This document shows, one piece after another, positions 18,397 to 27,247 of a stretch of DNA of 64,000 nucleotides; the stretch's first letter is position 1; every line of letters begins with the position of its first letter. The stretch is from NCBI GenBank assembly GCA_964511185.1, contig CAZEDU010000005.1, positions 23,405 through 87,404 on the forward strand, in the 5' to 3' direction. A model generated the notes under the pieces. The model was not told where the DNA came from and did no database searches. It was given only the letters and a program-made list of their open reading frames with translations. A program made the translations under genes and the position numbers. This DNA comes from CAZEDU01 sp964511185 (lineage in GTDB: Bacteria; Myxococcota; Myxococcia; Myxococcales; Myxococcaceae).

Positions 18397-21300
18397 ATGC
18401 TGGAGCCCGTGACTTCCTCTTCGCCTCTCGAGCTCTTTCGCCCCGCGGTCCGCGCCTGGTTCACCGGCGCCTTCTCCGCGCCGACCGCGCCGCAGACGCT
18501 GGGGTGGCCCGCGCTCGCGCGCGGCGAGTCGACGCTGCTGCTCGCGCCGACGGGGAGCGGCAAGACGCTCGCGGCCTTCCTGCAAGCTATCGACCGGCTG
18601 ATGTTCTCGCCGGAGCCGCCGGCGGCCGCGCGCAGCCGCGTGCTGTACGTCTCGCCGCTCAAGGCGCTCGCGGTCGACGTCGAGCGGAACCTGCGCGCGC
18701 CGATCGCCGGCGTGGCGCAGGTCGCGGCCGAGCGCGGTGACGGGTTTCGCCTTCCGTCGGTGTGGGTCCGGACCGGCGACACGCCCGCGGCCGAGCGCGC
18801 GCGCTTTCAGCGCCAGCCGGCGGACATCGTCATCACCACGCCGGAGTCGCTCTACCTGCTCCTCACCTCGCGCTCCCGCGAGGCGCTGCGCTCCATCGAC
18901 ACGGTCATCGTCGACGAAATCCACGCCTTGGTGCCGACCAAGCGCGGCGCGCACCTGGCGCTGTCGCTCGAGCGGCTCGAGGCGCTCGCGGGCAGACGGC
19001 TGCAGCGCATTGGGTTGTCGGCGACGCAGCGGCCGCTCGACGAGGTGGCGCGCTTCTTGGGCGGCGCGGAATGGGAGCCCGCCGTCGAGCGGGCCGCGGA
19101 AGAGCCGCTGGTAGGCGGACCGCAGCCGGTGGCGGCCGAGCGGGTGCGGGGCGAGTTCGCCGACAGGCGCGCGCGGACCCACCGGCCGGTCACCATCGTC
19201 GATGCCGGGCAGCGAAAGCCGCTCGCGCTGACCATCGAGGTGCCCGTGGAGGACATGGCGCGGATGGGCCAGCCGCCCGAGCGCGGGCACGGGCCGATGG
19301 AGCATGGGCCGACGCGCGCGTCGATCTGGACGCACATCTACCCGCGGCTGCTCGAGCTGATCCGCGCGCACGCCTCGACGCTCATCTTCGTGAACAGCCG
19401 GCGGGTGGCGGAGCGGCTCGCGGCGGCGCTCAACGAGCTCGCGGGCGAGCTGCTCGTGCACGCGCACCACGGCTCCATCGCGCGCGCGCAGCGGGTGGAG
19501 ATCGAAGACAAGCTGAAGCGCGGAGCGGTGAAGGCGCTGGTCGCCACCTCGTCGCTCGAGCTGGGCATCGACATGGGCGCCATCGACCTGGTGGTGCAAA
19601 TCGAGGCACCGCCGTCGGTGTCGAGCGCGCTGCAGCGCATTGGGCGCGCGGGGCACCAGGTAGACGCGCCGAGCGAGGGCGTGCTGTTCCCCAAGTACCG
19701 CTCGGACTTGCTCGCCTGCGCCGCGGTGACGCGCGCGATGCGCGAGGGCGAGGTGGAGACGTCGCGCTACCCGCGCAACCCGCTCGACGTGCTGGCGCAG
19801 CAGGTGGTCGCGATGGCGGCGACCGACGTTTGGCACGTCGACGAGCTGTTCGCGGTGGTGCGGCGGGCGGCGCCGTTCGCGGACTTGTCGCGCGGCATCT
19901 TCGACGGCGTGCTCGAGCTGCTCGCCGGGCGCTACGAGGCCGACGAGCTCGCCGACCTGAAGCCGCGGCTCACCTGGGACCGGGAGAGCGGCGCGCTGGT
20001 CGCGCGCGAAGGGGCGCAGCGGGTCGCCATCGTGAACGGGGGGACGATTCCCGACCGCGGGCTGTACGGCGTGTACCTGGCCGGCGCCGAGAAGCGCAGC
20101 GCGCGCGTCGGCGAGCTGGACGAGGAGATGGTGTTCGAGTCGCGGGTCGGCGAGACGTTCCTGCTCGGCGCGTCGACCTGGCGCATCGAGGAGATCACCC
20201 ACGACCGGGTGCTGGTCTCTCCCGCGCCGGGGCAACCCGGCAAGATGCCGTTCTGGCACGGCGACGCGGCGAGCCGCCCCATCGAGCTGGGCCGGCGCAT
20301 CGGTCAGCTGGTGCGGGAGCTCGGCGCGCTGCCCAAGGCGGCGGCCGTCGATCGCCTCGTCGCGCAGCACGACCTGGGGCCCGCGGCGGCGGAGAACCTG
20401 CTCCAGTATTTGGAGGATCAACGCGCCGCGGCCGGCGCGGTGCCGGACGACCGGACGCTCCTCGTCGAGCGCTGCCGCGACGAGCAGGGCGACTGGCGGG
20501 TGTGTTTGCTTTCGCCGCTCGGCGGCCGCATCCACGCGCCTTGGTCGATGGCCATCACCGCCAAGCTGCACGCCCGGCTCGGCCTCGACGTCGAGACGAT
20601 GTGGACCAACGACGGCATCGTGGTGCGCTTCCCCGAGTCGGAGGCGCCGCCGCCGGTCGAGTGGCTGCTGCCCGACCCGGACGAGGTCGAGGCGCTGGTG
20701 CTCGAGCAGCTGGGAGGCACCGCGCTCTTCGCGGCGAAGTTTCGGGAGATCGCCTCGCGGTCGCTCCTGCTCACCAAGCGCCGGCCCGGCGCGCGCACGC
20801 CGCTGTGGCACCTGCGAAAGCGGGCGGCGGACCTGCTCGGCGTCGCCTCGAAGTACGGCGGCTTTCCCATGCTGCTCGAGGCGTACCGGGAGTGCCTGCG
20901 CGACGTGTTCGACATGCCGGCGCTGGTCTCGACGTTGCGCGACGTGCAGGCGCGCCGCATCCGCGCCGTGGCGGTCGACTCGACCAGCCCGTCGCCCTTC
21001 GCCTCCGCCATCCTGTTCGGCTTCGTCGCCAACTTCATTTACGACGGCGACGCGCCGTTGGCCGAGCGGCGCGCGCAGGCGCTGAGCATCGACCAAACGC
21101 AGCTCAAGGAGCTGTTGGGCGACGCGGAGCTGCGCGAGCTGCTCGACGCCGAGGCGCTGGCGGAGGTCGAGCGCGAGCTCCAGCACCTGCTGCCGCCCCA
21201 CCGCGCGCGGACGAAGGACGCGGTGCACGACCTGCTCTTGCGGCTGGGCGACTTGACCGCCGAGGCGCTCGCCGCGCGCAGCCAGACGCCCGAGGTGGCC

Positions 21301-23021
21301 GCGAGCATCGCCGCGCTGGTCGAAGCCCGGCGCGCGGTGGAGGTCCGCCTCGAAGGGCAGACGCGCTTCATCGCGGTGGAGCACGCGAGCCGCTTCCGAG
21401 ACGCGTTGGGCGTGACGCTGCCGCCGGGGCTGCCGGCGTCGCTGCTCCGGCCGTCCGCCGACGCGCTCGGCGATCTGCTCTCGCGGTACGCGCGCACGCA
21501 TGGCCCGTTCACCTTGAGCGACTTGGGCGAGCGATACGGTTTGTCGAGCGGGGTGAGCGAGCGGGCGCTGCAGCGGCTGGTGAAGACCGGGCGGCTGCTC
21601 GAAGGGGCGTTCCGTCCGCACGGCACGCACCGCGAGTGGTGCGACGCAGAGGTGCTGCGCATGGTGCGCCGGCGCTCGCTCGCGCGGCTGCGGCACCAGG
21701 TGGAGCCGGTCGAGGCGCCGGTGCTCGGGCGCTTGGCGACGACGTGGCACGGGCTCGTGCGCAAGCGGCGGGGCGTCGACGCGCTGCTCGACGTCATCGA
21801 GCGGCTGCAAGGGGCGCCGCTCACCGCGTCGCTGCTCGAGGCAGAGCTCCTCCCCGCGCGCTTGGAGGCCTACAGCCCAGCGGACCTCGACGCCTTGCTG
21901 AGCGCTGGAGAGGTGGTGTGGGCCGGCGTCGAGCCGCTCGGCGAGCGGGACGGCCGCATCGCGCTGTACCTGACCGACGCGTTCGCGCAGCTGTGGCGGC
22001 CGCGGGCGAGCGACCTGCCTCTGTCGGTTCGGGAGGAGGAGGTCGTGGCGTTCCTCCGCCAGCACGGCGCTTCGTTCTTCGCGGCGGTGCACGCGGGCGT
22101 GGGCGGCGGCTTTCCCGCGCCGACTGTGGATGCGCTGTGGAGCCTGGTGTGGCGCGGGCTCGTGACGAACGACGGCTTCGGGCCGCTGCGCGCGCACCTC
22201 GAGCCCGCCGAGCGCCGGGAGAAGCGCCTCGGGCTCGACGGGCGCGCGTTCCGCTCTTGGCGCGCGGTGCCAGCGAGCGCGGAGGGGCGCTGGTCGTTGC
22301 TCTCGGCGCGCACCGGCGCGCCGCTGTCGGTCACCGAGTGGTCGGCGAACACGGCCCAGCAGCTGCTCGCGCGGCACGGGCTCGTCACGCGCGAGACCGC
22401 TGCTCTGGAGGCGGTGGAGGGNNNNNNNNNNATGTGGCGGGCTCCGGCGCCAAGATCGTCAAGCAGGCGGTGGAGGGCGGCTTCTCCGCCGTCTACGACG
22501 TGCTCAAGCGGATGGAGGAGACCGGGCGCGTCCGGCGCGGTTACTTCGTGGCCGGCATCGGCGCGATGCAGTTCGCGCTGCCGCCGGTGCTCGAGCTATT
22601 GCGCGCGCTCAAGGCGCCGCCGGCGGGGCTCGAAGTCGTCTCGCTCGAGGCGACCGATCCGGCGAACCCGTACGGCGGCGTGCTCCCGTGGCCTGCGTTC
22701 GAGGGAGGGAGCGGCAAGGGCCCGGCGCGCGCCGTCGGCGCCAAGGTGGTGTTGGTGGACGGCGCGCTCGCCGCGTACCTGGGCAAGGGCGGCCGCCAGC
22801 TGTTCGTGGCGCTGCCGCCCGACGAGCCGGAGCGTTCACAGGTCGCGGAGGCGTGCGCGGCGAAGCTGGTCGAGCTGGCGCGCCGCGCGATGGTGCGCCG
22901 CGCGGGGCTTTTGATTGGGGAGATCAACGGCGGTCCCGCACACGCCCACCCGTTCGGCGAGTGGCTCGCGCGCGCTGGGTTTCAGCTCACACCGCAAGGC
23001 TTTCACCTCTCGCGGATGTGA
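18397..23021 (+). CDS. lhr: Lhr-type ATP-dependent helicase, split by an assembly gap
   Basis: A superfamily-2 DNA helicase of the long Lhr class, about 1540 residues. Motif I is APTGSGKT, motif II DEIH, motif III SAT, and the second RecA domain has SSLELGID and the QRIGRAGH motif VI. The winged-helix and large Lhr C-terminal regions follow. The ATG at 18397 is preferred to a GTG at 18373. Ten N at 22422-22431 interrupt the gene; the sequence resumes in another frame with GAKIVKQAVEGGFSAVY and runs to 23021, so this is one gene with a gap, not a natural frameshift. Lhr proteins act in DNA repair. The gene stands alone. Confidence 0.88.
22422..22431. other. Assembly gap (10 N) inside lhr
   Basis: A ten-base run of N breaks the helicase reading frame. 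The true missing length is unknown, because the frames either side differ although protein homology continues across. Confidence 0.95.
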
Positions 23022-23070
23022 CTCGCTGTTCCCCACGCACGGCGCAGCAGGGCCCTGAGTGGAATCCAAG

Positions 23071-23193
23071 GCCAACTCGGGGCAGACCTTGAAGCGTCTG
23101 ACGTGTCCTGCCACGTCGGTTGCTTCAAAGTCGCCGTTTCTACGCACGGCGCGCCGTAGGAGCGGTCGCGTCTTGGCAAAAGCTCGATCCATC
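23071..23193 (+). repeat. Intergenic structured repeat, copy A
   Basis: About 123 bases closely matching copy B at 51154-51275: the first 69 positions differ by only four transitions. An 11-base inverted repeat (GACCTTGAAGC at 23085-23095, GCTTCAAAGTC at 23122-23132, one mismatch) encloses a second perfect stem (GACGTG at 23100, CACGTC at 23112). The 3' part contains GGTCGCGTCTTGGC, shared with copy C. It lies between convergent genes (lhr and the BASS fusion). No transposase is present. Apart from this, 23022-23257 is empty. Confidence 0.85.
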
Positions 23194-23257
23194 CGGCCCG
23201 AGCGCTCCGGGAAACAGCGCGCACCGCCCCTCGAGGCTCGACAGCGACCAAGCGCCT

Positions 23258-24733
23258 TCAACTCCCCGTCCTTCGCTCTCGCTGCACCGGCGCCACCACG
23301 TGCAGCGCGTCGGCGACGGGCTTGGCCGCGCGCAGCAGCTCCTCGCTGCTCGCGGCATCCTTGCTGTGCGCCACGCCGCACGCGACGTGCAGCCCCACGC
23401 CCTCCACTTCGATGAGCTTCTTCATCCGCTCCCGCACCAGCTTGGCCCCCGGCTCGCTCGCGCCCACCAACACCACCCCGAACCCGTGCGGCAGCATGCA
23501 GAGAAAGTCCGAGACGCGAACGCTCTTGCGCGCCGAGGTCGCGAGCCGCTCCACCGCGGGGACCAGCGTTCGCGCGTCTCCCGAGGCCTTGACCAGCACC
23601 ACCGCCAGCTCCTGGCCCGGCGCGCGCACCAGGGCCCGCTCCAGGAAGCGCTGGAGCGACGCCGGCTCCGAGGCGATCGCCGGCCCGAGCAGGCGGCTCC
23701 CGGCCTTGTCCAGCGCGCGCGTCAGCTGCGCGGCGATGAGATGCTGCGACACCATGTAGATGGCCGCGGGCAGCGCCACGAGCGGCATGCCGGCGAAGCT
23801 CTTCAGCCCGACCACCAGGCCCGTGCTGTTGGACCGCATGCCGCTGCCGAACAAGAGCGCCACCGCGTCTTCACGCGACAAGCGCAGCGCGCGGCTCAGC
23901 GCCAAGCCGACGGCGTAGCTGAACACGTTCAACCCGACCGCGAGCACCCCCATCAGGAGCACCATGCGCGGCTCGGTCATCAAGTGCGGCGCCGCGACCG
24001 CGACGTTCGCCACCACCACCGCCCAGAGCGCGACGTTCCCGGCGAGCGTGAAGACGCCGCTCCACCGCTCGATCCAGCCGGGGACGAAGCGGCGTAGCGC
24101 CAGTCCCAGCACCAGCGGCACGGTCGCCGACAGCACCAGCTGCTGCACGATGGTGTCGGTCGGCACGTGCACGCCGGCCTCCGACATGCCGAGCAGCGCG
24201 GTGAAGTAGAGCGGCACGGTCGCGAGCGCGAGCGCGGTGGTGAGGGTGATCAGCGCGACCAGCAGCGACAGGTTGCCGAAGTTCACCCGCGCCCAGACCG
24301 ACGACGTCATCGCCACCGGCATCAGCGCGCTGAGCATCAACCCCAGCTCCACCTGCACCGCGTAGGGCTCGGGCAGAAACAGCCGCACCCCCAGGCTGAG
24401 CAGCGCCGCCGCGGCCGGCACCACCGCGTAGATGACCAGCAGGCTCACCATCGCCGCCTTGGGCCGCGCCACGAGCTGGCGGAAGTCCTTCAGCTCGCAC
24501 TGCACGCTCGCCGACAGCATCATCAGCCCGAGCGCGAGGTTCGCGAAGTCGTAGCTCCAGCCGTCGCGCCCGAACGACACCAGGTGCAACGACTGGAGCC
24601 CCAGCCCCAGGCTGGGGAACAGCGCGCCCACCGCCGCCGCGGAGAGCAAGACCGCCACGAAGTGCTGCTTGAAGCGCTGGTTGAAGCGCTCCAGGACGTA
24701 GGGCGCGGGGCGCCGCCGCTCGGCTGAGAACAT
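23258..24733 (-). CDS. BASS-family transporter fused to a degenerate GGDEF-like domain
   Basis: A 491-residue protein. Residues 20-340 are a bile acid:sodium symporter family carrier with about nine membrane segments and the family motif GSGMRSNSTGLV at 296-307. The C-terminal 120 residues are soluble and read like a worn GGDEF domain: RVSDFLCMLPHG replaces the GGDEF loop, followed by the RERMKKLIE helix, then LHVACGVAHSKD and SSEELLRAA, which mirror the SIGVA and LL-rAD segments. Without GG(D/E)EF it should not make c-di-GMP; it may sense a nucleotide or partner. It is the last gene of a kinase-PEGA-transporter operon, 18 bases after the PEGA gene. Substrate unknown. Confidence 0.8.
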   Translation of the reverse strand: MFSAERRRPAPYVLERFNQRFKQHFVAVLLSAAAVGALFPSLGLGLQSLHLVSFGRDGWSYDFANLALGLMMLSASVQCELKDFRQLVARPKAAMVSLLVIYAVVPAAAALLSLGVRLFLPEPYAVQVELGLMLSALMPVAMTSSVWARVNFGNLSLLVALITLTTALALATVPLYFTALLGMSEAGVHVPTDTIVQQLVLSATVPLVLGLALRRFVPGWIERWSGVFTLAGNVALWAVVVANVAVAAPHLMTEPRMVLLMGVLAVGLNVFSYAVGLALSRALRLSREDAVALLFGSGMRSNSTGLVVGLKSFAGMPLVALPAAIYMVSQHLIAAQLTRALDKAGSRLLGPAIASEPASLQRFLERALVRAPGQELAVVLVKASGDARTLVPAVERLATSARKSVRVSDFLCMLPHGFGVVLVGASEPGAKLVRERMKKLIEVEGVGLHVACGVAHSKDAASSEELLRAAKPVADALHVVAPVQRERRTGS

Positions 24734-24751
24734 GGAAGGGCCCTTCGAGCG

Positions 24752-25845
24752 CTAACGGATGTGGAGCACGCCGCGTCGTCCCGCCTCGACGTCGACGACC
24801 TTGGTTCTTCTCGGCACGCCGTCGATGCGCACCTCGACGGTGGCGCGGCCCGCTGGAAGGCCCTTGGCGACCAGCGGCGGATAGCCGAAGCGATGGCCGT
24901 TGATCCACNNNNNNNNNNGCCGTAGACGCTGGGCGATTCGATGTGCAGCTCGCCCGTCGACGCGGCGGTCGGCTTGACCGGCGTGGGGGCGGCGGCCTTG
25001 GGCGGAGGCGCGGCCGCCGGCGGATCACTCGGCTCGCTCGCGGTGGTCGCGCTCACCCGCGGGGCCGGCTCGGGGGGCGGCTCGGGCGGGCGCCGCCGCT
25101 CGGTCAGGTCGGCGTCGATGGAGCTGACGGCGTCCTCCTGCACCTCGACGCGCCGCTCGTACAGCCGCGTGTCGCCCTGCAGCAGCGCGACCGTGTGCGT
25201 TCCAGGCTCGACGCGAATCTTCGCGGGCGTGAAGTCCACCCGGCGTCCGTCGACCTCGACCAACAGCCCCGACGGCGCCGACGTCACCAGGATCAACCCG
25301 GGCTCCGGCGGCGCGGCGGGCTCGGGCTTCGACGTTGACCTCGGCGCGGGGGCCGCCTTCTTCGGTTTCGGCGCCGGCTTCGCGGGGGGCGCGGCCTTGG
25401 GCCGCTCGACCGGCGGCGGGTCGGCCTTGGCCACCTTCACCGCCGGGGCCGCGCGGCTCTTCGCCTCCTGCTTGCTCTCCAGGTCGCGCGCGATGCGGAG
25501 CAGCTCGGCGGTGTCGGCGCCCGCCTCGCCCAGCTCGAGCGCGAGCGAGAACGCCTCGGCCGCGCGCTTGTAGTCGCCTTCCTCCAGCGCGGCGAGCCCC
25601 GCGACCCGATGCGCGCGGGCGAGCGCGGTGTCCGTTCGTCCGCTCTGCGCCGGCGCCACCGCCTGCGCCTCGAGCGCCTCGGCGCGGTCTCGATGCACCA
25701 CCACCCGGTAGGCGCCGTACGCGAGCAGGTTGCCCCCCAGCACCAAGAGCGCGACCGTGCGCGCCACCGAGCGGCCGTGCCGCACCGTCCCCTTTCGTGG
25801 CACCACGGACTGCGCCATGCGGCCGCTCCCGTTCCGCGTCTTCAC
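24752..25845 (-). CDS. Membrane-anchored PEGA-domain protein, interrupted by a gap
   Basis: A GTG start at 25845 overlaps the kinase stop by four bases (GTGA); an internal ATG lies at 25818. The protein has one N-terminal membrane helix (VALLVLGGNLLAYGAYRVVV), a TPR-like helical pair (LAALEEGDYKRAAEAF), a Pro/Ala/Lys-rich linker, and a PEGA domain (LILVTSAPSGLLVEVDG to VEPGTHTVALLQG). A second PEGA-like end follows across the N gap at 24909-24918 (INGHRFGYPPL to GVLHIR). The frame differs across the gap, so missing length is unknown. PEGA domains are beta-rich extracytoplasmic modules, in myxobacteria often fused to kinases; here the module is a separate, coupled gene. Confidence 0.78.
24909..24918. 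other. Assembly gap (10 N) inside the PEGA gene
   Basis: Ten N interrupt the second PEGA repeat; the flanking coding frames do not match, so the real gap length is not ten bases or a base is wrong nearby. Confidence 0.95.
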
Positions 25846-27116
25846 GACAGCACCAACCACCAGAAGCCGGCCGTCGCCGCCATCGCCGCGGCGCCCATCG
25901 CCCAGGGCGTCTCCCACCACCGCCGCGCCGGGCCGTCGTCCTCGATGCTGATGCCCGGCAACGACAGCTCCTCGAACGACACCTCGCTCCAGGGGGCTTC
26001 CTCGCTCTCCGAGCGCGTCGCCGCCGTCGGCCCCGGTGTGGACAGCGCGCTCGCCGCCGGGCGGCGCATCGGCACTGTGTTGGACACCGCGGGCGTCGGC
26101 GTCTTGGTGCGCCCAGGCCAGCTCGCGTCGACCGACGCGGGGTGCGCCGCGTTCGGGAACAGCTGCACCATCAGGCCCGCCAGCTCGCGGCGCCCCGACG
26201 TCCAGCGTTGCTCGAGACGAAACGCGTCGAGCTCGGCCAGCATCTCTCGCGCGCTCTGGTAGCGCTGCTCCGGATCCGCCGCGAGCGCCTTGAGCAACAC
26301 GCGCTCGACGCCAACGGGAAAGTCCGGCACCAGCTCGGAAGGCAGCGGCACCTCGGCGGCCGACACCGCCGAGAGCATCTCGGCGATGCTGCTCCGCTTG
26401 AAGAGCCGGTGCCCGGTGGCGAGCTCGTAGAGCACCACCCCGAGCGAGAAGATGTCGGAGCGGTGATCGAGCGGCTGGTGGTTGACCTGCTCGGGCGACA
26501 TGTACGCGAACTTGCCCTTGAGCACGCCCGCGCTGGTCGAGCCCGGGCTGAGCGAGGTCTTCACCACGCCGAAGTCGGTCAGCTTCACCTCGGCGGTGTT
26601 CGAGATGAGCACGTTGCCGGGCGTGACGTCGCGGTGGACGATGCTCATCGGCTCGCCGCTGGGCAGCCGCATCGACTGCACGTACGCCAGCGCGTCGCAG
26701 AGCGGGATGCCCAGGTGCACCGCCAGGCGCGGCCCCAGCGCGACGCGCGCCTTCGCCGCCGCGCGCATCAGCCCGTTGAGCGAGGTGCCTTCGACGTACT
26801 CCATCGCCAGGTAGTACTGGTCGTCCACCGTGCCGAAGTCGAAGACCTGCACGATGTTCGGGTGGTTGAGCAGCGCCGCCACCTTCGCTTCGGTGACGAA
26901 CATCTCGGCGAAGTCCGGCAGCGCGGCGAACTGCGGGAGGATGCGCTTGATGACGCACGTCTTCTGAAAGCCCTGCGGTCCGTCGATGGCGGCCAGGAAG
27001 ATCTGCGCCATGCCGCCGGCCGCCAGGTGCTTGAGCAGCCGGTACTTGCCGAAGCCCACCGGAAACGGATCAGGAGGAACGGTCGAAGACTTGAGCTCAT
27101 TCGCCGATGCGTTCAT
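25842..27116 (-). CDS. Eukaryotic-like Ser/Thr protein kinase with C-terminal membrane helix
   Basis: A 424-residue kinase. The ATP loop is LAAGGMAQIFLA, the catalytic Lys is K57 (CVIKRIL), the catalytic loop HRDVTPGNVL has D163, and DFG is at 181-183. The activation segment GKFAYMSPEQ and the DIFSLGVVLYEL helix are intact, so it should be active. A low-complexity Ser/Pro/Thr-rich juxtamembrane stretch leads to one hydrophobic helix at the extreme C-terminus (MGAAAMAATAGFWWLVL), so it is likely anchored with almost no periplasmic part. The ATG at 27116 has GAAGGA before it. It heads the operon with the PEGA protein and the BASS fusion, which may be partners or substrates. Confidence 0.9.
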   Translation of the reverse strand: MNASANELKSSTVPPDPFPVGFGKYRLLKHLAAGGMAQIFLAAIDGPQGFQKTCVIKRILPQFAALPDFAEMFVTEAKVAALLNHPNIVQVFDFGTVDDQYYLAMEYVEGTSLNGLMRAAAKARVALGPRLAVHLGIPLCDALAYVQSMRLPSGEPMSIVHRDVTPGNVLISNTAEVKLTDFGVVKTSLSPGSTSAGVLKGKFAYMSPEQVNHQPLDHRSDIFSLGVVLYELATGHRLFKRSSIAEMLSAVSAAEVPLPSELVPDFPVGVERVLLKALAADPEQRYQSAREMLAELDAFRLEQRWTSGRRELAGLMVQLFPNAAHPASVDASWPGRTKTPTPAVSNTVPMRRPAASALSTPGPTAATRSESEEAPWSEVSFEELSLPGISIEDDGPARRWWETPWAMGAAAMAATAGFWWLVLS

Positions 27117-27247
27117 GCGTCCTTCCCGCTTTGCTGCATGAGGCGCTCTTCGCCGACCGCCGCGCAAGGGGGGCGCTGTGCGGGCGAGGGATCGAATCGC
27201 GCGGTCGAACCACAATTTTGAATGCGCATTGTTGGTCTCTTGCGGGC

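Noticed and set aside
22410..22450. Programmed frameshift in lhr
   Set aside because: The frame change coincides exactly with a run of N, so it is an assembly gap.
27187..27200. A tRNA T-loop-like GGGATCGAATC
   Set aside because: No acceptor stem, D arm or anticodon arm can be built around it.
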